A DNA stretch of 64,000 nucleotides, taken from contig NZ_JABUXV010000005.1 in NCBI RefSeq assembly GCF_014897705.1, forward strand, positions 62,001 through 126,000, given 5' to 3'. How positions within the stretch are numbered: the first letter of the stretch is position 1; each line of letters starts with the position of its first letter. The position numbers and the translations under genes were made by a program. The notes under the pieces are model-generated. The model did no database searches. It saw only the letters and a list, made by a program, of their open reading frames with translations, and had not been told where the DNA came from. Shown here one piece after another: positions 1-14,221 of this stretch. Source of the stretch: Brachybacterium sp. FME24. GTDB taxonomy: Bacteria; Actinomycetota; Actinomycetes; Actinomycetales; Dermabacteraceae.

Positions 1-1
1 C

Positions 2-2074
<2,073 letters not shown>

Positions 2075-2076
2075 CC

Positions 2077-4017
2077 ATGGCAGATCCTGCAACCTACCGT
2101 CCTGCGGCCGGGACCATCCCGACCAGGCCGGGGGTGTACCGGTTCCGGGACGAGCACGGCCGTGTCATCTATGTCGGCAAGGCGAAGAACCTCCGCCAGC
2201 GCCTGTCCAACTACTTCCAGGACCTTGCGGTGCTGCACGAGCGCACTCGGCGCATGGTCACCACCGCCGCGAGCGTGGAATGGACCGTGGTGGGCACCGA
2301 GGTGGAGGCGCTCACCCTCGAATACACGTGGATCAAGGAGTTCGACCCGCGGTTCAACGTCAAGTTCCGCGACGACAAGTCCTACCCGTACCTGGTGCTG
2401 ACGATGGGGGAGAAGGTGCCGCGGGTGCACATCACCCGTCGGCCGCGCGCCAAAGGAGACCGCACCTTCGGGCCGTACGCCCAGGTGTGGGCGATCCGCG
2501 AGACCCTCGATCTGATGCTGCGTGTCTTCCCCATCCGCTCCTGCACTGCGGGCGTGTACCGGCGGGCGGAGCGCTCCGGACGGCCCTGCCTGCTCGGCTT
2601 CATCGGGAAGTGCGCCGCGCCCTGCGTCGGCGACATCTCGGTGGACGAGCATCGCCGGCTCGCCGATCAGTTCGCCGACTTCATGGCCGGGAACACGGCG
2701 ACCTACACCCGCCGCATCGAGAAGCAGATGCGTGACGCCGCGGTGGCCATGGACTATGAGACCGCCGCCGGGCTGCGCGACGACCTCGCCGCTCTGAAGA
2801 AGGTCATGGAGAAGAACTCGGTGGTGCTCTCCGACGCCACCGACGCGGATCTCATCGCTCTCGCCCAGGACGAGCTCGAGGCCTCGGTGCAGGTCTTCCA
2901 TGTGCGCGGCGGCCGGATCCGGGGGCAGCGCGGGTGGACCGCAGAGATCCTCGACACCTCGACCGCACCCGACCTCGTCGAGCGGGCCCTGACCACGCTG
3001 TACACCGAGGGTGAGGCGCCCAAGGAGGTGCTGATCCCGGTCCAGCCCACCAATCGCGACCAGGTGCTGGAGCTCATCGGGAAGCCGGTGGACCTGCGCA
3101 TCCCGCAGCGCGGTGAGAAGAAGGACCTGCTCGGGACCGTGACGGAGAACGCCATCGAGGCGCTGCGGCTGCACCGGCTCAAGCGCACCGGGGATCTCAC
3201 CGCTCGCACCAAGGCCCTCGAGGACCTCGGCGGCGCCCTCGAGCTGTCCGAACCGCCGCTGCGCATCGAGTGCTTCGATATCTCCCATTCGCACGGCACC
3301 AACGTCGTCGGCTCCCAGGTCGTCTTCGAGGACGGGCTGCCCAAGAAGAGCGAATACCGCCGCTACTCGGTGACCGGCGAGGCCGCCCGCGACGACACCG
3401 CCTCCATGTACGACGTCATCTCGCGTCGCCTCAAGCACCATCTGAACCCACCGGAGAAGACCGAGGAGGAGTCCCGCCGCTTCGCGTACCCGCCCTCGCT
3501 GATCCTGGTCGACGGCGGTGCCCCACAGGTCGCCGCCGCCCAGCGTGCCTTCGACGATCTCGGCATCACCGACATCGCCCTGGCGGGCATCGCCAAGCGC
3601 CTCGAGGAGATCTGGCTGCCCGGCGACGAGTACCCGGTGATCCTGCCCCGCACCAGCGAGGCACTGTTCCTCGTGCAGCGTCTGCGCGACGAGGCGCATC
3701 GCTTCGCGATCACCTACCACCGTTCCAAGCGCGGGCGCGCGATGCAGGCCAGTGCCCTGGACGGCATCGCGGGCCTCGGGCCGGCGCGCAGACGCTCGCT
3801 GCTGGACCGCTTCGTGACGGTCTCCGCGATTCGTGAGGCGAGCGACGAGGAGCTCCAGGAGGTCGACGGGATCGGGCCTGCATTGGCCGCGCAGATCCTG
3901 GTCGCGCTACGATCCGACCAGGCGACGGACACCGACACCGCAACGGACGACGCCGCGGGCGAGGACTCGCTCGACGTCGCGGTGGACATGGCCACCGGCG
4001 AGATCCTCGACCGCTGA
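2077..4017 (+). CDS. uvrC: Excinuclease ABC subunit C (UvrC)
   Basis: Dual-incision nuclease of nucleotide excision repair, 646 aa, a normal length. Domains in order: GIY-YIG nuclease at the N-terminus (PGVYRFRD, then [13 protein letters not shown]), UvrB-interacting UVR helical hairpin around residues 205-235, RNase H-like nuclease ([10 protein letters not shown], carrying the DSH motif), and a C-terminal helix-hairpin-helix pair ([10 protein letters not shown] and VDGIGPALA). It starts 2 bases after uvrA, and the rapZ ribosome-binding site lies 27 bases after its stop, so it heads a compact repair/RapZ operon. Order uvrC-rapZ-yvcK-whiA is typical of Actinobacteria. Confidence 0.97.
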   Translation: MADPATYRPAAGTIPTRPGVYRFRDEHGRVIYVGKAKNLRQRLSNYFQDLAVLHERTRRMVTTAASVEWTVVGTEVEALTLEYTWIKEFDPRFNVKFRDDKSYPYLVLTMGEKVPRVHITRRPRAKGDRTFGPYAQVWAIRETLDLMLRVFPIRSCTAGVYRRAERSGRPCLLGFIGKCAAPCVGDISVDEHRRLADQFADFMAGNTATYTRRIEKQMRDAAVAMDYETAAGLRDDLAALKKVMEKNSVVLSDATDADLIALAQDELEASVQVFHVRGGRIRGQRGWTAEILDTSTAPDLVERALTTLYTEGEAPKEVLIPVQPTNRDQVLELIGKPVDLRIPQRGEKKDLLGTVTENAIEALRLHRLKRTGDLTARTKALEDLGGALELSEPPLRIECFDISHSHGTNVVGSQVVFEDGLPKKSEYRRYSVTGEAARDDTASMYDVISRRLKHHLNPPEKTEEESRRFAYPPSLILVDGGAPQVAAAQRAFDDLGITDIALAGIAKRLEEIWLPGDEYPVILPRTSEALFLVQRLRDEAHRFAITYHRSKRGRAMQASALDGIAGLGPARRRSLLDRFVTVSAIREASDEELQEVDGIGPALAAQILVALRSDQATDTDTATDDAAGEDSLDVAVDMATGEILDR

Positions 4018-4058
4018 ACCGGTCACGGCCGCAGCCCCGACCCTGGAAGGAGCCCCTC

Positions 4059-4955
4059 GTGCACGACGAGTCCCCGCTGGCGCCCAGCTCCGACACGACC
4101 GGCGACGTCGTCATCATCACCGGCCTCGCCGGCGCCGGCCGCGAGACCGCGGCCCACGCCCTCGAGGACATGGGGTGGTATGTCGTCTACAACATCGCCC
4201 CGCAGCTGATCGGCACCCTGTACGAGCTGCGTGCCTCGGCGGTGGGCCGTGAGAACCGGTTCGCCGTCGTGGTCGATCCACGGTCCGGGCCGTTCTTCTC
4301 CGAGCTCTTCGACGTGGTGGCGCAGCTGCGCCGCGCGGATCTTCGCCTGCGCCTGCTGTTCCTCACCGCTGACGAATCCACCCTGGTGCGCCGCTTCGAC
4401 TCCGTGCGCCGCCCCCACCCGCTGCAGGGGGAGGAGGGTGTTCTCGAGGGAATTCGCCGTGAGCGCGAGATGCTCGCCCCGTACCGCCCCATGGCTGATC
4501 TGGTCATCGACACCTCACCGCTGAACGTGCACCAGCTGACGATGAAGATGCGCACCGTCTTCGGCACCAGCGAGGAGCAGAGACTGACGGTGACCATGCT
4601 GTCCTTCGGGTTCAAGTACGGCATCCCGCTCGAGGCGGACCACGTCAGTGACGTGCGATTCATCCCCAATCCGTACTGGGTGCCCGAGCTGAAGCCGAAG
4701 CGCGGCACCGACCGGGAGGTCGCCGAGTTCGTCCTGGGGGACGCCAACGCCGCGGAGTTCGTCGACAAGTACCTCGAGATGATCATCCCGGTGCTGCGCG
4801 GGTACAGCGCGGAGAACAAGCATTTCACCACGCTGGCGATCGGCTGCACCGGCGGCAAGCACCGCTCGGTCGCCGTGGCGGAGCGGATCGGCGACAGGCT
4901 GCGCAGCTCCGGCAACGCCGTGCGGATCCGTCACCGCGATCTGGGGCGGGAATGA
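4059..4955 (+). CDS. rapZ: RapZ/YvcJ-family nucleotide-binding protein with degenerate P-loop
   Basis: Member of the RapZ (YvcJ, formerly UPF0042) family: nucleotide-binding proteins that act as RNA-binding adaptors in Proteobacteria and are linked to cell-wall and carbon control elsewhere. 298 aa, GTG start with GGAAGG 8 bases upstream. The C-terminal half is well conserved (IGCTGGKHRSVAVAE; FGFKYGIP). The N-terminal Walker A is unusual: residues 22-30 read GLAGAGRET, with Arg where the P-loop Lys sits and Glu where the Mg-binding Ser/Thr sits. The following family block that normally reads like DNLPPEL is YNIAPQL. ATP/GTP binding may therefore be lost. It overlaps yvcK by ATGA. Confidence 0.93.
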   Translation: MHDESPLAPSSDTTGDVVIITGLAGAGRETAAHALEDMGWYVVYNIAPQLIGTLYELRASAVGRENRFAVVVDPRSGPFFSELFDVVAQLRRADLRLRLLFLTADESTLVRRFDSVRRPHPLQGEEGVLEGIRREREMLAPYRPMADLVIDTSPLNVHQLTMKMRTVFGTSEEQRLTVTMLSFGFKYGIPLEADHVSDVRFIPNPYWVPELKPKRGTDREVAEFVLGDANAAEFVDKYLEMIIPVLRGYSAENKHFTTLAIGCTGGKHRSVAVAERIGDRLRSSGNAVRIRHRDLGRE

Positions 4956-6091
4956 GCAGCATCGCGCCCCGCTCCGGAGGCCACCGTCTGCGCACCGCCG
5001 ACCGTTCCAGCAGCGCTCGGCGGGGTCGCCGCGGCGACCCTCAGCGCCCGCTGCGGGTGGTCGCCCTCGGCGGCGGTCACGGCCTGGCGGCGAACCTGCG
5101 TGCACTGCGCCTGCTGGCCGACGACCTCACGGCGATCGTCACCGTCGCCGACAACGGCGGCTCCTCCGGTCGGATCCGCACCGAGATGCCGGTGCTGCCA
5201 CCGGGCGACCTGCGCATGGCTCTGGCTGCGCTGTGCGAGGACTCGGACTGGGGCTCCATCTGGGGTGATGTGATCCAGCACCGCTTCGAGACGGAGGGGG
5301 AGCTCGACGGTCACGCGCTCGGAAACCTCCTGATCGTGTCGCTGTGGCAGATCCTCGATGACCCCATCGAAGGACTGGACCAGATGGCCGAGCTGCTCGG
5401 TGCGCGCGGTCGCGTGCTGCCGATGGCCCTGGAACCCCTCGACATCGAGGCCGACGTGCGCGGCGCGGACGGTCAGCTGCGCACCGTCGCCGGGCAGTGG
5501 CAGGTCGCGACGGCGGAGGGTCGCGTCGAGCAGGTGCGCCTGGACCCGCCGCGTCCACGGGTGCCCGACGCCGTGATCGAGGCGATCGGCCGCGCCGACT
5601 GGATCATCGTGGGCCCCGGCTCCTGGTACACCTCGGTGCTGCCGCACCTGATGATCCCGGAGATCGCCGAGGCGATCCGTACCAGCCCTGCACGGCGCTG
5701 CATCACCACGAACCTGTCGGTGGGGTCGCAGGAGGCTGAAGGCATGACGAGCCTGGACATGCTGGACGTGCTGCTGGAGCAGGCCGGCGACTGCCGCTTC
5801 GATGCACTGGTCGCCGATCCCACCACCCTCGACGACGCTCTCGTGCTCTCCCAGGCGGCCGAGGCGCGTGGGATCCGCACCCTGCTGCGACAGGTCAGTG
5901 TGGGCGACGGGAGACCGCATCATGATCCGGTGCGCCTGGCCGCCGCGTACCGTGATCTCTTCGACGACGCCTACGGCGACGTCGAGCCGGGCCCGGGCCC
6001 CCGGGACGATCCGGCACCGGGGACGAAGCACGGTGCGTCGACGGCCGACGCCCCAGATGACGAGGAGGACCTGCATGGCGCTGACAGGTGA
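4952..6091 (+). CDS. yvcK: YvcK/CofD-like gluconeogenesis factor
   Basis: YvcK-family protein, 379 aa, needed for gluconeogenic growth and cell-shape control in Bacillus and a PknA/B-related growth factor (CuvA) in mycobacteria. It has the family's nucleotide-sugar-binding start ([14 protein letters not shown]), the ADNGGSSGR loop, PPGDLRMAL, and a [13 protein letters not shown] block. The start is the ATG of an ATGA overlap with rapZ; a roughly 25-residue basic N-terminal extension precedes the family core. The C-terminus is acidic/proline-rich and low complexity. The last 17 bases overlap whiA, so translation of the trio rapZ-yvcK-whiA is coupled. Confidence 0.95.
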   Translation: MSSIAPRSGGHRLRTADRSSSARRGRRGDPQRPLRVVALGGGHGLAANLRALRLLADDLTAIVTVADNGGSSGRIRTEMPVLPPGDLRMALAALCEDSDWGSIWGDVIQHRFETEGELDGHALGNLLIVSLWQILDDPIEGLDQMAELLGARGRVLPMALEPLDIEADVRGADGQLRTVAGQWQVATAEGRVEQVRLDPPRPRVPDAVIEAIGRADWIIVGPGSWYTSVLPHLMIPEIAEAIRTSPARRCITTNLSVGSQEAEGMTSLDMLDVLLEQAGDCRFDALVADPTTLDDALVLSQAAEARGIRTLLRQVSVGDGRPHHDPVRLAAAYRDLFDDAYGDVEPGPGPRDDPAPGTKHGASTADAPDDEEDLHGADR

Positions 6092-7073
6092 TGCCAAGGA
6101 GGAGTTGAGCCACCTCCAGGTGACTCGGCCCTCGGCCCGCAAGGCGGAGGCGGCCGCGATGCTGCGCTTCGCGGGCGGACTGCACCTGGTCGCCGGACGG
6201 GTCGTGGTCGAGGCCGAGCTGGACTCCGCAGCCGTGGCCCGCCGACTGCACGCGATCATCGGTGATATGTACGGCCATCGGGCCGATTTCGCGGTGCTCG
6301 CTCCCTCCGGGATCCGCCGGACCACCCGGTATGTCGTGCGGGTGGACCGCGAAGGCGGGATGCTCGCCCGGCAGACGGGTCTGCTCGACGCACGCGGCCG
6401 CCCCGTCCGGGGCATGCCGCCGTTCGTCGTCGGCGGAGCCGCAGTCGACGCCGAGGCCGCCTGGCGTGGGGCATTCCTCGCCCGCGGCAGCCTCACCGAA
6501 CCGGGGCGCTCCGCAGCCCTGGAGCTGTCCTGCCCGGGACCGGAGGTGGCACTGGCGATGGTCGGCGCCGCGCGGCGTCTCGGGGTGGCCTCCAAGGCCC
6601 GTGAGGCTCGTGGCGCAGATCGGGTGGTGCTGCGTGACGGGGATGCGATCTCGGCGCTGCTGACCCGCATGGGGGCGCATCAGACGGTGCTGACGTGGGA
6701 GGACCGTCGCACCAGACGCGAGGTGAAGGCGACTGCGCACCGCTTGGCGAACTTCGATGATGCGAACCTGCGTCGTTCGGCGCGGGCCGCGGTCGCGGCC
6801 GGTCAGCGGGTGCAGCGGGCGCTGGAGATCCTTGCTGATGAGGTCCCCGAGCATCTGCAGGTGGCGGGTCAGCTGCGATTGGAGCACCGGCAGGCGAGCC
6901 TCGAGGAGCTCGGGCGCCTCGCGGATCCTCCGCTGACCAAGGACGCCGTGGCAGGACGCATCCGGCGGCTGCTGGCGATGGCCGACAAACGCGCGGCGGA
7001 TCTGGGCCTGCCAGGCACGGACGAAGGGGTGGATGAGGAGCAACTGCCGCCCTCACCTGATCCCGCGCCGTGA
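6075..7073 (+). CDS. whiA: DNA-binding protein WhiA
   Basis: WhiA homologue, 332 aa (family about 325 aa). In Streptomyces it acts with WhiB on sporulation-division genes; in non-sporulating Actinobacteria it affects cell division. Start chosen at the ATG preceded by GAGGAGGAC; an open frame runs further upstream inside yvcK but the family begins [12 protein letters not shown]. The N-terminal half is a LAGLIDADG-derived fold without the nuclease acidic pair ([11 protein letters not shown]). The C-terminus has a helix-turn-helix ([18 protein letters not shown]). It overlaps the end of yvcK and is followed by a 135-base gap with the gap promoter. Confidence 0.95.
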   Translation: MALTGDAKEELSHLQVTRPSARKAEAAAMLRFAGGLHLVAGRVVVEAELDSAAVARRLHAIIGDMYGHRADFAVLAPSGIRRTTRYVVRVDREGGMLARQTGLLDARGRPVRGMPPFVVGGAAVDAEAAWRGAFLARGSLTEPGRSAALELSCPGPEVALAMVGAARRLGVASKAREARGADRVVLRDGDAISALLTRMGAHQTVLTWEDRRTRREVKATAHRLANFDDANLRRSARAAVAAGQRVQRALEILADEVPEHLQVAGQLRLEHRQASLEELGRLADPPLTKDAVAGRIRRLLAMADKRAADLGLPGTDEGVDEEQLPPSPDPAP

Positions 7074-7103
7074 ACGTCCTGCTGGAGTGGTCCGCGGCAT
7101 TGA

Positions 7104-8213
<1,110 letters not shown>

Positions 8214-8247
8214 TCACCGGTTCGTCGCTCTGACGACCACGATCGCC

Positions 8248-8298
8248 ACGGAGCCCGCCGGTCGCCGCCCCGCAAGGTCGGCTGCCGGCGGGCTCCGT
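8248..8298 (+). terminator. Hairpin between gap and pgk
   Basis: Perfect 14-base arms (8248-8261 and 8285-8298) around a 23-base loop, ending with TCGTCC and no T-run. It sits 34 bases after the gap stop and 64 before pgk, so it may attenuate read-through or protect the 3' end of the gap message. Confidence 0.55.
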
Positions 8299-8361
8299 TC
8301 GTCCCTGCCCCCTGACGTGCGCTACGCGCCGTCACGGCCACGACACGAAGGAACCACCACA

Positions 8362-9560
<1,199 letters not shown>

Positions 9561-9564
<4 letters not shown>

Positions 9565-10334
9565 GCACCCGTACCCCGCTGATGGCGGGCAACTGGAAGA
9601 TGAACCTCGACTGGAAGCAGGGCCTGGCCCTCGTCGAGGAGCTGGGCGACCAGCTGAAGGGCTTCGACACGGACGCGGTCGAGACCGTCGTGCTGCCTCC
9701 GTTCGTCGATCTGCGCACCGTCCAGTTCGCCGTCGACGCCGGCAAGCTGCCGATCGCCTACGGCGCGCAGGACATCTCCGCCCATGAGTCCGGTGCCTAC
9801 ACCGGTGAGGTCTCCGGCTCCATGCTGAAGGCTCTCGGCGCGACGTACGTCGCGGTGGGCCACTCCGAGCGCCGCCAATACCACGGCGAGGACGAGCAGG
9901 TCACGAACGCCAAGGTGAAGGCCGCCTTCGCCGCGGGCTTGACCCCGATCCTGTGCGTCGGCGAGCCCCTCGAGGAGCGTCAGGCCGGCAACCACGTCGC
10001 CTACACCCTGGCTCAGCTCACGGGCGGCCTGGAGGGCCTGGACGCCGAGCAGGCGAAGCAGGTCGTCATCGCCTATGAGCCCGTCTGGGCCATCGGAACC
10101 GGTGAGGTCGCCGGCGCGGATGACGCGCAGGAGGTCTGCCAGGCCATCCGCGAGGCGCTGCGCGAGCTCCACGGCGACGTCGTCGCCGACGCCGTGCGGG
10201 TTCTGTACGGCGGCAGCGTGAAGTCCTCCAACGTCGTCGAGCTGATGGGCAAGGCCGATGTCGACGGCGCCCTCGTCGGCGGAGCCTCGCTCAAGGCCGA
10301 GGAGTTCGCCAAGATCGCGGGCTACCAGGGCTGA
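9561..10334 (+). CDS. tpiA: Triose-phosphate isomerase
   Basis: Interconverts dihydroxyacetone phosphate and glyceraldehyde-3-phosphate. 257 aa TIM barrel. Catalytic residues are visible: Lys in GNWKMN, His in VGHSERR, Glu in [11 protein letters not shown]; the phosphate loop is [12 protein letters not shown] start in the GTGA overlap with pgk. A gap of 128 bases with its own promoter separates it from secG. Confidence 0.97.
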
Positions 10335-10417
10335 GCAGCAGGAGCTCTGCAGGTCTGCACTGCTGAGCGAGAGCCGTGCCACGCGGGCCGGTGCCCTGAG
10401 GGGCCCGGCCCGTGGCG

Positions 10418-10423
10418 TATGCT
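10418..10423 (+). promoter_or_regulatory. Putative -10 box (TATGCT) for secG
   Basis: TATGCT, close to the TATAAT consensus, 39 bases before the secG start in the only sizeable gap of the glycolytic cluster. No clear -35 box. Confidence 0.4.
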
Positions 10424-10462
10424 GGATCGGTCCGTCCGTCTCCGTGGAAGGTGCCTGCCCTC

Positions 10463-10711
10463 GTGGATCTGCCCCTCCTGAAGCTCATCCTTCAGATTCT
10501 GCTGGCCGTGTTCAGCCTGCTGGCCATCATGCTCGTGCTCCTGCACAAGGGACGTGGTGGCGGCCTGTCCGATATGTTCGGCGGCGGTGTCTCCTCCTCG
10601 GCGAGTGCGTCCGGCGTGGCCGAGCGCAACTTGAACCGGTTGACCGTGACGGTCGCCGTGCTGTGGGGCGCAAGCTGCGTCGGCCTCGGCGTCCTGGAGC
10701 GCTTCCTCTGA
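10463..10711 (+). CDS. secG: Preprotein translocase subunit SecG
   Basis: Small accessory subunit of the SecYEG channel in the cytoplasmic membrane, 82 aa. Two hydrophobic helices (residues about 4-24 and 58-76) flank the conserved glycine-rich loop HKGRGGGLSDMFGGG. GTG start at 10463 with GGAAGG upstream; the open frame extends upstream but only this start gives the family N-terminus. Position after tpiA is conserved in Actinobacteria. It is followed by a strong terminator. Confidence 0.93.
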   Translation: MDLPLLKLILQILLAVFSLLAIMLVLLHKGRGGGLSDMFGGGVSSSASASGVAERNLNRLTVTVAVLWGASCVGLGVLERFL

Positions 10712-10732
10712 GCGCTCACCCCTGAAACCTTC

Positions 10733-10771
10733 GGGAAGGGCCGGTCACCAACATGGTGACCGGCCCTTCCC
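10733..10771. terminator. Strong hairpin terminator after secG
   Basis: Perfect 18-base stem (10733-10750 with 10754-10771) closed by the triloop ACA and followed by TCTGTT. It lies between convergent secG and the OpcA-Pgl gene, so it can act on either strand. Confidence 0.85.
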
Positions 10772-10824
10772 TCTGTTCAGCGAGGGTTGCTCCGAGCGCC
10801 GGCGCCGCTGCGCCGGACGGACGA

Positions 10825-10865
10825 GGACCGGCCGCCGAGGAGCGAAGATCCCCGACGGCCGGTCC
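10825..10865 (-). terminator. Hairpin downstream of the opcA-pgl fusion
   Basis: Perfect 10-base arms (10825-10834 and 10856-10865), 21-base loop, beginning 7 bases after the minus-strand stop. Likely 3' end signal of the pentose-phosphate operon; no T-run. Confidence 0.5.
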
Positions 10866-10871
10866 GGTGGT

Positions 10872-12587
10872 TCAGCGGCTCAGCTGCGACGCCGCATCGG
10901 TATCCAGGAACCAGGTGGTCGACTCCAGGCCGCGCACAGCGGAAGCCGGCACCGGCCAGGGGTCGATGTCCCCATGGGCCGCGGCGACGGCCTCGGCCTT
11001 CTCCGCGCCCGCGACCAGCAGCGCGACGTGGCGCGCCGAGTTCAGGACCGGCCAGGTCAGCGAGATCCGCTCCGCCGGGGGCTTGGGCGAGTTGGTCACG
11101 GCCACCGCGCTGGCACCGACCTGACGCTGATCCCGGTGCTCCGGGAAGAGCGAGGCCACATGCCCGTCGGGACCGACGCCCAGCATCAGCACGTCGAAGA
11201 ACGCGCGCCCTCGGGTCCGGAAGGGCTCGTCGCCACCGGCGATGTCGAGCTGCTGCCCGTACCAGGCCGCTGCCTCGTCCAGGGACATGCCGTCAGCCGG
11301 AGAGGGCACGACATGGATGTTCCGGGCGGGCATGCCTGCTTCCTGGAGGGGCTCGAGCAGCGAGGCGCGCACGCCGACCTCATTGCGGTCGCTCGACTCC
11401 CGATCCACGAAGCGCTCGTCGCCCCACCAGATGTGCAGGCGCGCGGTGTCCACGCCTGCCGCAGCCAGGGCCTCGGGCAGAGCCTGCGCCGTCTTCGTGC
11501 CGACCGTGCCACCGGTGACCACGAGGTGGGCGGCGGAGCGCTGTGCAAGAGCGGCGGCGAGCTGGGACGCGGCGGTCTCGGCGGCTGCGAGCGCCACCGC
11601 GTCGGCATCGGGGAGCACCTGGTCGGTCGCCACGGGCTTCCCGCTGGCGTAGGTCCCGAAGTCGTCGATCCCGCTGAAGGCGCTGGCGAGGACTTCGCCG
11701 TAGACCTCGTCGGGATCCAGCCGTCGCAGCTCCTCGGCGAGGAGCTCGTTCAGGGAGCGGCGCGGCATCGTGACGTGCTGGCCGGAGTCATCGCCCGGGA
11801 GCGTCAGGACGATGGCGTCGTCGCTGACCCGGGTGAGGTCGATGGTGCCGTCCTCGCGGATCAGCCGGACCCCATGGACGCCCGCGATGTCCGAGGCCTC
11901 GCCCGTGGGTTCGACGATCTCGGCGTCGACTCCGAGGCTGTGCGAGAGCCATGCGGCCATGAGCGCCACCGAGGGGTTCTCGGCCGATCCGGAGACCTGG
12001 ACCTGCTTCGGGGCAGTGACCGGCGGCACCTCGTAGGCGCTCGCAACCAGTCCCCGCCACCGGGTCAGGCGTGACCAGGCGAGGTCGGAGTCGCCGTTGG
12101 AGTAGCCGCGACGCAGCCGCTTGAGGGTGGCGATCGGGCCGGAGCAGGCGGCCGCATCGGTGATGCGGCGCTGGGACATGGACCCCAGCACGTCATGGAT
12201 CGGGGACGACGGTGCGCTCTCCGGCCACCAGGTCACGATCGGGGCGTCCGGCAGGAGCAGCGCCATGACCAGCGTGTCCAGCGAAGCCATGATCTCGCCG
12301 CGGGCCCGCAGGATGACGATCTCGCCGGCGCCCGCGTCGCGGCCCACCCGGATCTCGGCATCCAGCCCGGATTCCTCGGCACCCGGCTCCGCATCGACCA
12401 CGAGCACCCGTGCGGGATGCTCATGGCTCGCGCTGACAGCGGCCTCGAGGGGCTCCTCGATATCACCGGTGGCGATGATGATCAGGGTCAGCACGCGACC
12501 GATGGTGTTGGCGCCGAAGGTCTCCCGCATCTCGATCATCTTCTTGTCGATGGCCGAGGCGGTGGTGTCGGTCAGGGTGGTGATCAT
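10872..12587 (-). CDS. OpcA / 6-phosphogluconolactonase fusion protein
   Basis: One 571-aa frame joins two proteins normally encoded by neighbouring genes. Residues 1 to about 300 are OpcA, the glucose-6-phosphate dehydrogenase assembly/activator protein (GRVLTLIIIA, PIVTWWPE, WSRLTRWRGLVAS). Residues about 315-565 are 6-phosphogluconolactonase (WWGDERFV at 387-394; GVGPDGHVASLFPEH at 470-484), which hydrolyses 6-phosphogluconolactone. The join is a short linker near DDFGTYASGKPVATDQ with no stop or frame slip. It overlaps the zwf stop by ATGA, so the dehydrogenase, its activator and the next enzyme come from one message and could form a channelling complex. Fusion is seen; its physical role is inferred. 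Confidence 0.92.
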   Translation of the reverse strand: MITTLTDTTASAIDKKMIEMRETFGANTIGRVLTLIIIATGDIEEPLEAAVSASHEHPARVLVVDAEPGAEESGLDAEIRVGRDAGAGEIVILRARGEIMASLDTLVMALLLPDAPIVTWWPESAPSSPIHDVLGSMSQRRITDAAACSGPIATLKRLRRGYSNGDSDLAWSRLTRWRGLVASAYEVPPVTAPKQVQVSGSAENPSVALMAAWLSHSLGVDAEIVEPTGEASDIAGVHGVRLIREDGTIDLTRVSDDAIVLTLPGDDSGQHVTMPRRSLNELLAEELRRLDPDEVYGEVLASAFSGIDDFGTYASGKPVATDQVLPDADAVALAAAETAASQLAAALAQRSAAHLVVTGGTVGTKTAQALPEALAAAGVDTARLHIWWGDERFVDRESSDRNEVGVRASLLEPLQEAGMPARNIHVVPSPADGMSLDEAAAWYGQQLDIAGGDEPFRTRGRAFFDVLMLGVGPDGHVASLFPEHRDQRQVGASAVAVTNSPKPPAERISLTWPVLNSARHVALLVAGAEKAEAVAAAHGDIDPWPVPASAVRGLESTTWFLDTDAASQLSR

Positions 12588-14146
12588 GGTCGCCTCCAGG
12601 TACGTCCGTCACGGGCGAGCATCTCGTGGGCGGTGTCGGGGCCCCAGGTACCGGGGCGGTACGGTGCCGGCTTCAGGTTCTGCGCCCAATAGTCGGTGAT
12701 GGGATCCAGGATCTTCCAGGAGAGCTCGACCTCCTTCTGCCGGGGGAACAGCGGCGGATCTCCGAGCAGCATGTCGAGGATCAGTCGCTCGTACGCCTCG
12801 GGGGACTCCTCGGTGAAGTTCATGCCGTAGGCGAAGTCCATCGTCACGTCCCGCACCTCCATCTGGGTGCCGGGGACCTTGGAGCCGAAGCGGATCGTCA
12901 CGCCTTCGTCCGGCTGGACACGGATGACGATCGCGTTCTGGCCGAGGTCCGCGGTATCGGTGGAGCGGAAGGGCAGGAACGGCGCACGCTTGAACACCAG
13001 CGCGATCTCGGTGACGCGGCGACCCAGGCGCTTGCCGGCGCGCAGATAGAACGGCACTCCCGCCCAGCGGCGGGTCGCGATGTCCAACCGCATGGCGGCG
13101 AAGGTCTCGGTGGTCGAGTCGGCGGGGATCCCGTCCTCCTCGAGATAGGGACGGACCTCCTCGCCGCCCTGCCAGCCGCCCACGTACTGACCGCGGGCGG
13201 TGTGCGCACCGAGATCCTCGGGCAGCTCGATCGCGGAGAGCACCTTCTCCTTCTCTGCGCGCAGATCCGAGGCGCGGAAGGAGACCGGCTCCTCCATCGC
13301 GGTCAGGGCGAGCAGCTGCAGCAGGTGGTTCTGGATGACGTCCCGGGCAGTGCCGATGCCGTCGTAGTACCCGGCGCGGGACCCGATGCCGATGTCCTCG
13401 GCCATGGTGATCTGCACGTGGTCGACGTACCCCGCGTTCCACACCGGCTCGTACAGCTGGTTGGCGAAGCGCAGTGCCAGGATGTTCTGCACCGTCTCCT
13501 TGCCCAGGTAGTGGTCGATGCGGAAGACGTCCTCGGGACGGAAGACCTTCTCGACCACGTCGTTGAGCTCACGCGCGGACGCGAGGTCGTGGCCGAAGGG
13601 CTTCTCGATCACCGCTCGGCGCCAGGAGCCGTCCCGGGGCGTGTTCAGGCCCGAGTTCGCGAGCTGGGTGAGGACCTTCGGGAAGGCGTCCGGCGGGATC
13701 GACAGGTAGAAGGCGTGGTTGCCGCCGGTGCCGCGGGTGCGGTCCAGCTCCCCGACGACCTCGGTGAGCTTCTCGAAGGCTGCGGAGTCGTCGAAGGTGC
13801 CGGTGACGAATCGGAGACCACCGCGCAGCTGCTCGAAGACGCTCTCGGAGAATCCGGTGCGCGAGTGCTCGGAGACGGACTTGCGCACGTAGTCGGCGAA
13901 ATCGTCGTCGGACCAGTCACGACGGCCGAAGCCGACCAGTCCGAAACTGGGGGGCAGCAGACCGCGATGGGTGAGGTCGTAGATCGCCGGCAGAAGCTTC
14001 TTGCGGGCGAGGTCGCCGGTCACGCCGAACATCACCATGGAGCTTGGCCCGGCGATGAGGGGCAGCCTGCGGTCGCGGGGATCGCGCAGCGGATTGAGGA
14101 GTTCCTCTGCATCGGCTCCGGCCGGGGGAGTGCTGGTATCGGTCAC
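12584..14146 (-). CDS. zwf: Glucose-6-phosphate 1-dehydrogenase
   Basis: First oxidative pentose-phosphate enzyme; makes 6-phosphogluconolactone and NADPH. 520 aa from the GTG at 14146, preceded by AAAGGA; a longer frame to 14182 adds 12 residues without a ribosome-binding site and would enter the tal terminator. Motifs: nucleotide loop FGVTGDLARKKL, EKPFGHDLASA, and the active-site RIDHYLGKETVQN. It is followed by the OpcA-Pgl fusion in the same transcription unit. The pgi gene often found next to it in relatives is not here. Confidence 0.96.
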   Translation of the reverse strand: MTDTSTPPAGADAEELLNPLRDPRDRRLPLIAGPSSMVMFGVTGDLARKKLLPAIYDLTHRGLLPPSFGLVGFGRRDWSDDDFADYVRKSVSEHSRTGFSESVFEQLRGGLRFVTGTFDDSAAFEKLTEVVGELDRTRGTGGNHAFYLSIPPDAFPKVLTQLANSGLNTPRDGSWRRAVIEKPFGHDLASARELNDVVEKVFRPEDVFRIDHYLGKETVQNILALRFANQLYEPVWNAGYVDHVQITMAEDIGIGSRAGYYDGIGTARDVIQNHLLQLLALTAMEEPVSFRASDLRAEKEKVLSAIELPEDLGAHTARGQYVGGWQGGEEVRPYLEEDGIPADSTTETFAAMRLDIATRRWAGVPFYLRAGKRLGRRVTEIALVFKRAPFLPFRSTDTADLGQNAIVIRVQPDEGVTIRFGSKVPGTQMEVRDVTMDFAYGMNFTEESPEAYERLILDMLLGDPPLFPRQKEVELSWKILDPITDYWAQNLKPAPYRPGTWGPDTAHEMLARDGRTWRRP

Positions 14147-14175
14147 GATCGTCCTTTCTCGGACACGGACTTGCG

Positions 14176-14212
14176 CGAGCACGGTCCGCCCCGGAGGGCG
14201 GGACCGTGCTCG
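14176..14212 (-). terminator. Hairpin between tal and zwf
   Basis: 12-base perfect outer stem (14176-14187 with 14201-14212) with a further GC-rich inner pairing, starting 9 bases after the tal stop. It could limit read-through from tal into zwf. Confidence 0.65.
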
Positions 14213-14221
14213 TCGGGGAAC

